Made by a program: the position numbers and the translations under genes. Positions 61,990 to 64,000 of a DNA stretch of 64,000 nt are shown one piece after another. Within the stretch, counting starts at the first letter, position 1. Each line of letters starts with the position of its first letter. Under the pieces are notes generated by a model. That model was not told the origin of the DNA and did no database searches. It was given only the letters and a program-made list of their open reading frames with translations. Source of the stretch: Mesonia sp008017825 (lineage in GTDB: Bacteria > Bacteroidota > Bacteroidia > Flavobacteriales > Flavobacteriaceae); contig NZ_VRLS01000057.1 in assembly GCF_008017825.1 (NCBI RefSeq), positions 180,681-244,680 on the forward strand, in the 5' to 3' direction.

Positions 61990-62700
61990 ACTTTTTGCAT
62001 TACCCAAAAAGTAACAAAAAGTCTAGACTGATTTTCCTGAATTTGAAAATCAGCTAAAAAACTTTATCCTGCGGATAGCAAACCGCTTCGCTAGGCTATC
62101 CTCCACATCCCCCGCTAAGTTTTTTCTTGATTTTACTACGTTCATGAAAAGTAGGTCACTTCTCTTTCTAAGAAAAATTTACTTTATTTTAATAATAGAA
62201 AAAATATTTTTAGAAAGTATTCGGCCTATCGAAAGTATTCTGTGAAATTTGAAAATCGATGGTCGTAAAATTTTGGGCTGTTTGACCGCAGGGAGTTCCT
62301 AAAATTTAGATCTCGGTTGATAAATTTAAGAATAGTTTCGTCAGCCTAGATTCCTGCCCGGACCGGTCAGGCGGGTTTGCTTCTTTTCAGCAATGAAAAT
62401 TGACGTAGGAAATTCACGAATACTTAAGCAATAGTAAAGTGAATGAGTAAAAGAAGAGAACATCAATAAATGTTTATAATATATAATGAAGTAATAAATA
62501 TATTTCTCAGTCGTGCCTTTTTCGAAATAACAAAGGTGAGATGTTAAACTGGATGAGATGCTAAGTCAAGGTCAGCATGACTTTAGGAAGATTGAGATGT
62601 TGAATTTAACTTTAAACATTCAAATATAGCATGATGTGATCTATTGGAGGTATTCTGTAAAACCAGCTTGTTCGTCTGACAGGTTTGAAAATAAATGGAC
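61990..62700. repeat. Repeat-filled intergenic region IV
   Basis: Non-coding, with the composite modules seen elsewhere: TTGCATTACCCAAAAAGTAA at about 61996, and a 62215-62352 segment that is a direct copy of 55960-56090. A TTTCTCAGTCGTGCCTTTTT element lies at 62501-62531, and a GCTGA-type hairpin at about 62545-62582. No gene is supported. Confidence 0.8.
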
Positions 62701-62795
62701 CTCAAATTTTAAATAGTTTGAGAAATCCATTTTTCTTTCTAACAGCATCTACCCTACTACTTAAAAAAAAAATGGTTTTACCTCAGCTTTAAGAT

Positions 62796-63413
62796 TTACA
62801 ACTTTGGACGATAAAGAATTTTCGTTTTTCTTTTTGAAATCACTAATACGCCTACCTCCTTAGATTGACAGGCTTGTAAAAATCGTTTACAATCTCGCGG
62901 CTTATAGAACGCTAATAAACCTAGTTTGTAAGGTAAGTTTAAACTTTCTTTTGAAATGGCTATCCATTTTTCATCTGTAGGGTATAAATGGATTTGAATG
63001 GCAAAGTCTAAAAACTTATAAGAACTTGAAGTGAAGACAGCGAGACCTCCCAATACTAACCCAAATATCAGGAGGACGCTAGTCCAAAAAAATAAGCCTC
63101 TATAATACCAAAGCATTTCTTGCGTAAAATAAAGCGATAATAGTCCCGCCATTAAAGCAATGGCAATAGCGAAGTTGGCAAACCTAGCTTCTTTCCAATA
63201 ATTGCGGATGTTACTAAGAGGATGTGATGGTTTTGATTTAAGTCTCTCCTTATACTTTTTCTGAGACTGAAGAAAATCATCGGTTTGGTGATGCTGGCAG
63301 GTACTTTCCTCCAAATGCGTATAGATGTTATCTAAATTATAGTGTTCTTTATAAAACTCTTTTAAAAAACGTAAAGCTCTTTCTTGAATATATTTTTCTG
63401 CTACACTAGACAT
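62796..63413 (-). CDS. Hypothetical membrane protein, 205 residues
   Basis: The protein has an N-terminal soluble helical region (about 1-70) and two closely spaced transmembrane helices (about 77-95 and 102-125). A C-terminal cytosolic part of about 75 residues is basic at the end (SKRKTKILYRPKL). No domain is recognised. It stands alone among repeats and has no neighbour that suggests a role. Confidence 0.6.
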   Translation of the reverse strand: MSSVAEKYIQERALRFLKEFYKEHYNLDNIYTHLEESTCQHHQTDDFLQSQKKYKERLKSKPSHPLSNIRNYWKEARFANFAIAIALMAGLLSLYFTQEMLWYYRGLFFWTSVLLIFGLVLGGLAVFTSSSYKFLDFAIQIHLYPTDEKWIAISKESLNLPYKLGLLAFYKPRDCKRFLQACQSKEVGVLVISKRKTKILYRPKL

Positions 63414-63639
63414 GTTAATTTGATGTATATTTTTTACCTCTCTTTGCTTTCATATTATCTAAGCCGAGATACTCAGCTAAAATATCATCCTGTCTTATAA
63501 GAATATTACGGAAACCCGTAAGAGCTGCTATAATTCTATTGTATTAGAAAGTTCTCTCGGTTTTACGATAATTAATGAAGTAAAATTATAGAGGTGAGAT
63601 GTAAGTCTTTGGTTTAGATTAACGAGATAAGACGTATGA

Positions 63640-64000
63640 CCTAGGATTCCTCTCTATCAATAAATATAAAATATTCTTAGAAAGCATTCGGTTTATCAAA
63701 AATCGCTCATAAAACCAGCCTGTCCGTCTGGCAGGTTTAAAGTGAAAAGGGCGTAAAATTTTAAGCTGTTTAAACGAAGTGAGTTCTTAAAATTTAGACC
63801 TCGAACGATAAATTTAGAGTAAGATTCGTCAGCCTAGACTTTTTTGGTTCTTTTTTGGGCAATGCAAAAAAGAAGAGAACAATCAATAAATGAATGCTTA
63901 TGATATATAACGAATTAATAATAAGATTTCTCAGTCGTGCCTTCTTCGAAATGACAAATAACCTGAGCTAGAACAAAACGAAGGGCAGTAAAAATCGGTA
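63640..64000. repeat. Repeat-filled intergenic region V (continues past the window)
   Basis: The modules are in the same orientation as region III. They include a composite segment 63660-63835, a TTGGTTCTTTTTTGGGCAAT element at about 63844-63870, and the TTTCTCAGTCGTGCCTTCTT element at 63924-63955. The last is followed by the start of the 183-bp repeat unit. No gene is seen in 63414-64000. Confidence 0.8.

Overview
The window is AT-rich chromosomal DNA from a member of the Bacteroidota, almost certainly a Flavobacteriaceae-type marine or soil bacterium. This rests on SusC/SusD transport genes, PorT-like outer-membrane barrels, a DUF6520 protein, TPR, DUF349, DUF368, DUF808 and DUF3810 families, a Bacteroidota-type OstA, and promoters of the TTTG-N19-TAnnTTTG class instead of sigma70 -35/-10 boxes. 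No rRNA or tRNA gene was recognised.

Region 1 (1-28.6 kb) is dense and mostly housekeeping. It holds a PP-loop ligase (partial), aroQ, a run of small outer-membrane barrels, xerD, an aldo/keto reductase, pepD, a DUF3810 membrane protein, a SpoU/TrmH methyltransferase, an M48 protease, the (p)ppGpp synthetase/hydrolase, a Fur-family regulator, purA, ostA, a class III aminotransferase, a TPR protein, two tandem DUF368 transporters, aroE, a DUF349 protein and a DUF808 protein. It ends in a small accessory cluster: a HAD nucleotidase, a WYL regulator, an esterase fused to a receiver-like domain, and a methyltransferase.

Region 2 (28.6-39.1 kb) is a SusC-SusD-M16 peptidase operon facing a small secreted DUF6520 protein. 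About 1-2 kb of repeat-filled non-coding DNA lies on each side. A structured RNA of about 170 nt, a candidate 6S-Flavo RNA, sits at 38.92-39.09 kb on the minus strand.

Region 3 (39.1-55.5 kb) is a defence or accessory island. It has an XRE regulator, a complete type I restriction-modification operon (hsdM, hsdS, an AlbA_2/Schlafen-type ATP-binding protein, hsdR, a YgjP-type metallopeptidase) and a PD-(D/E)XK protein upstream. Next comes a divergent group: a lipoprotein, a small Cys-rich protein, and a tightly packed three-gene cassette (TerB-like protein, coiled-coil/four-TM protein, vWA-like lipoprotein). A secreted thermonuclease and an unknown membrane protein follow. The three-gene cassette is the best candidate here for an undescribed system.

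Region 4 (55.5-64 kb) is gene-poor and full of dispersed repeats, some inverted relative to copies near 28.7 and 37.7 kb. Its genes are hemN, a 600-residue protein of unknown function, and a small membrane protein. hemN and the 600-residue gene carry near-identical Crp/Fnr-type palindromes at exactly the same distance from their -7 boxes, so they are probably one oxygen- or redox-responsive regulon.
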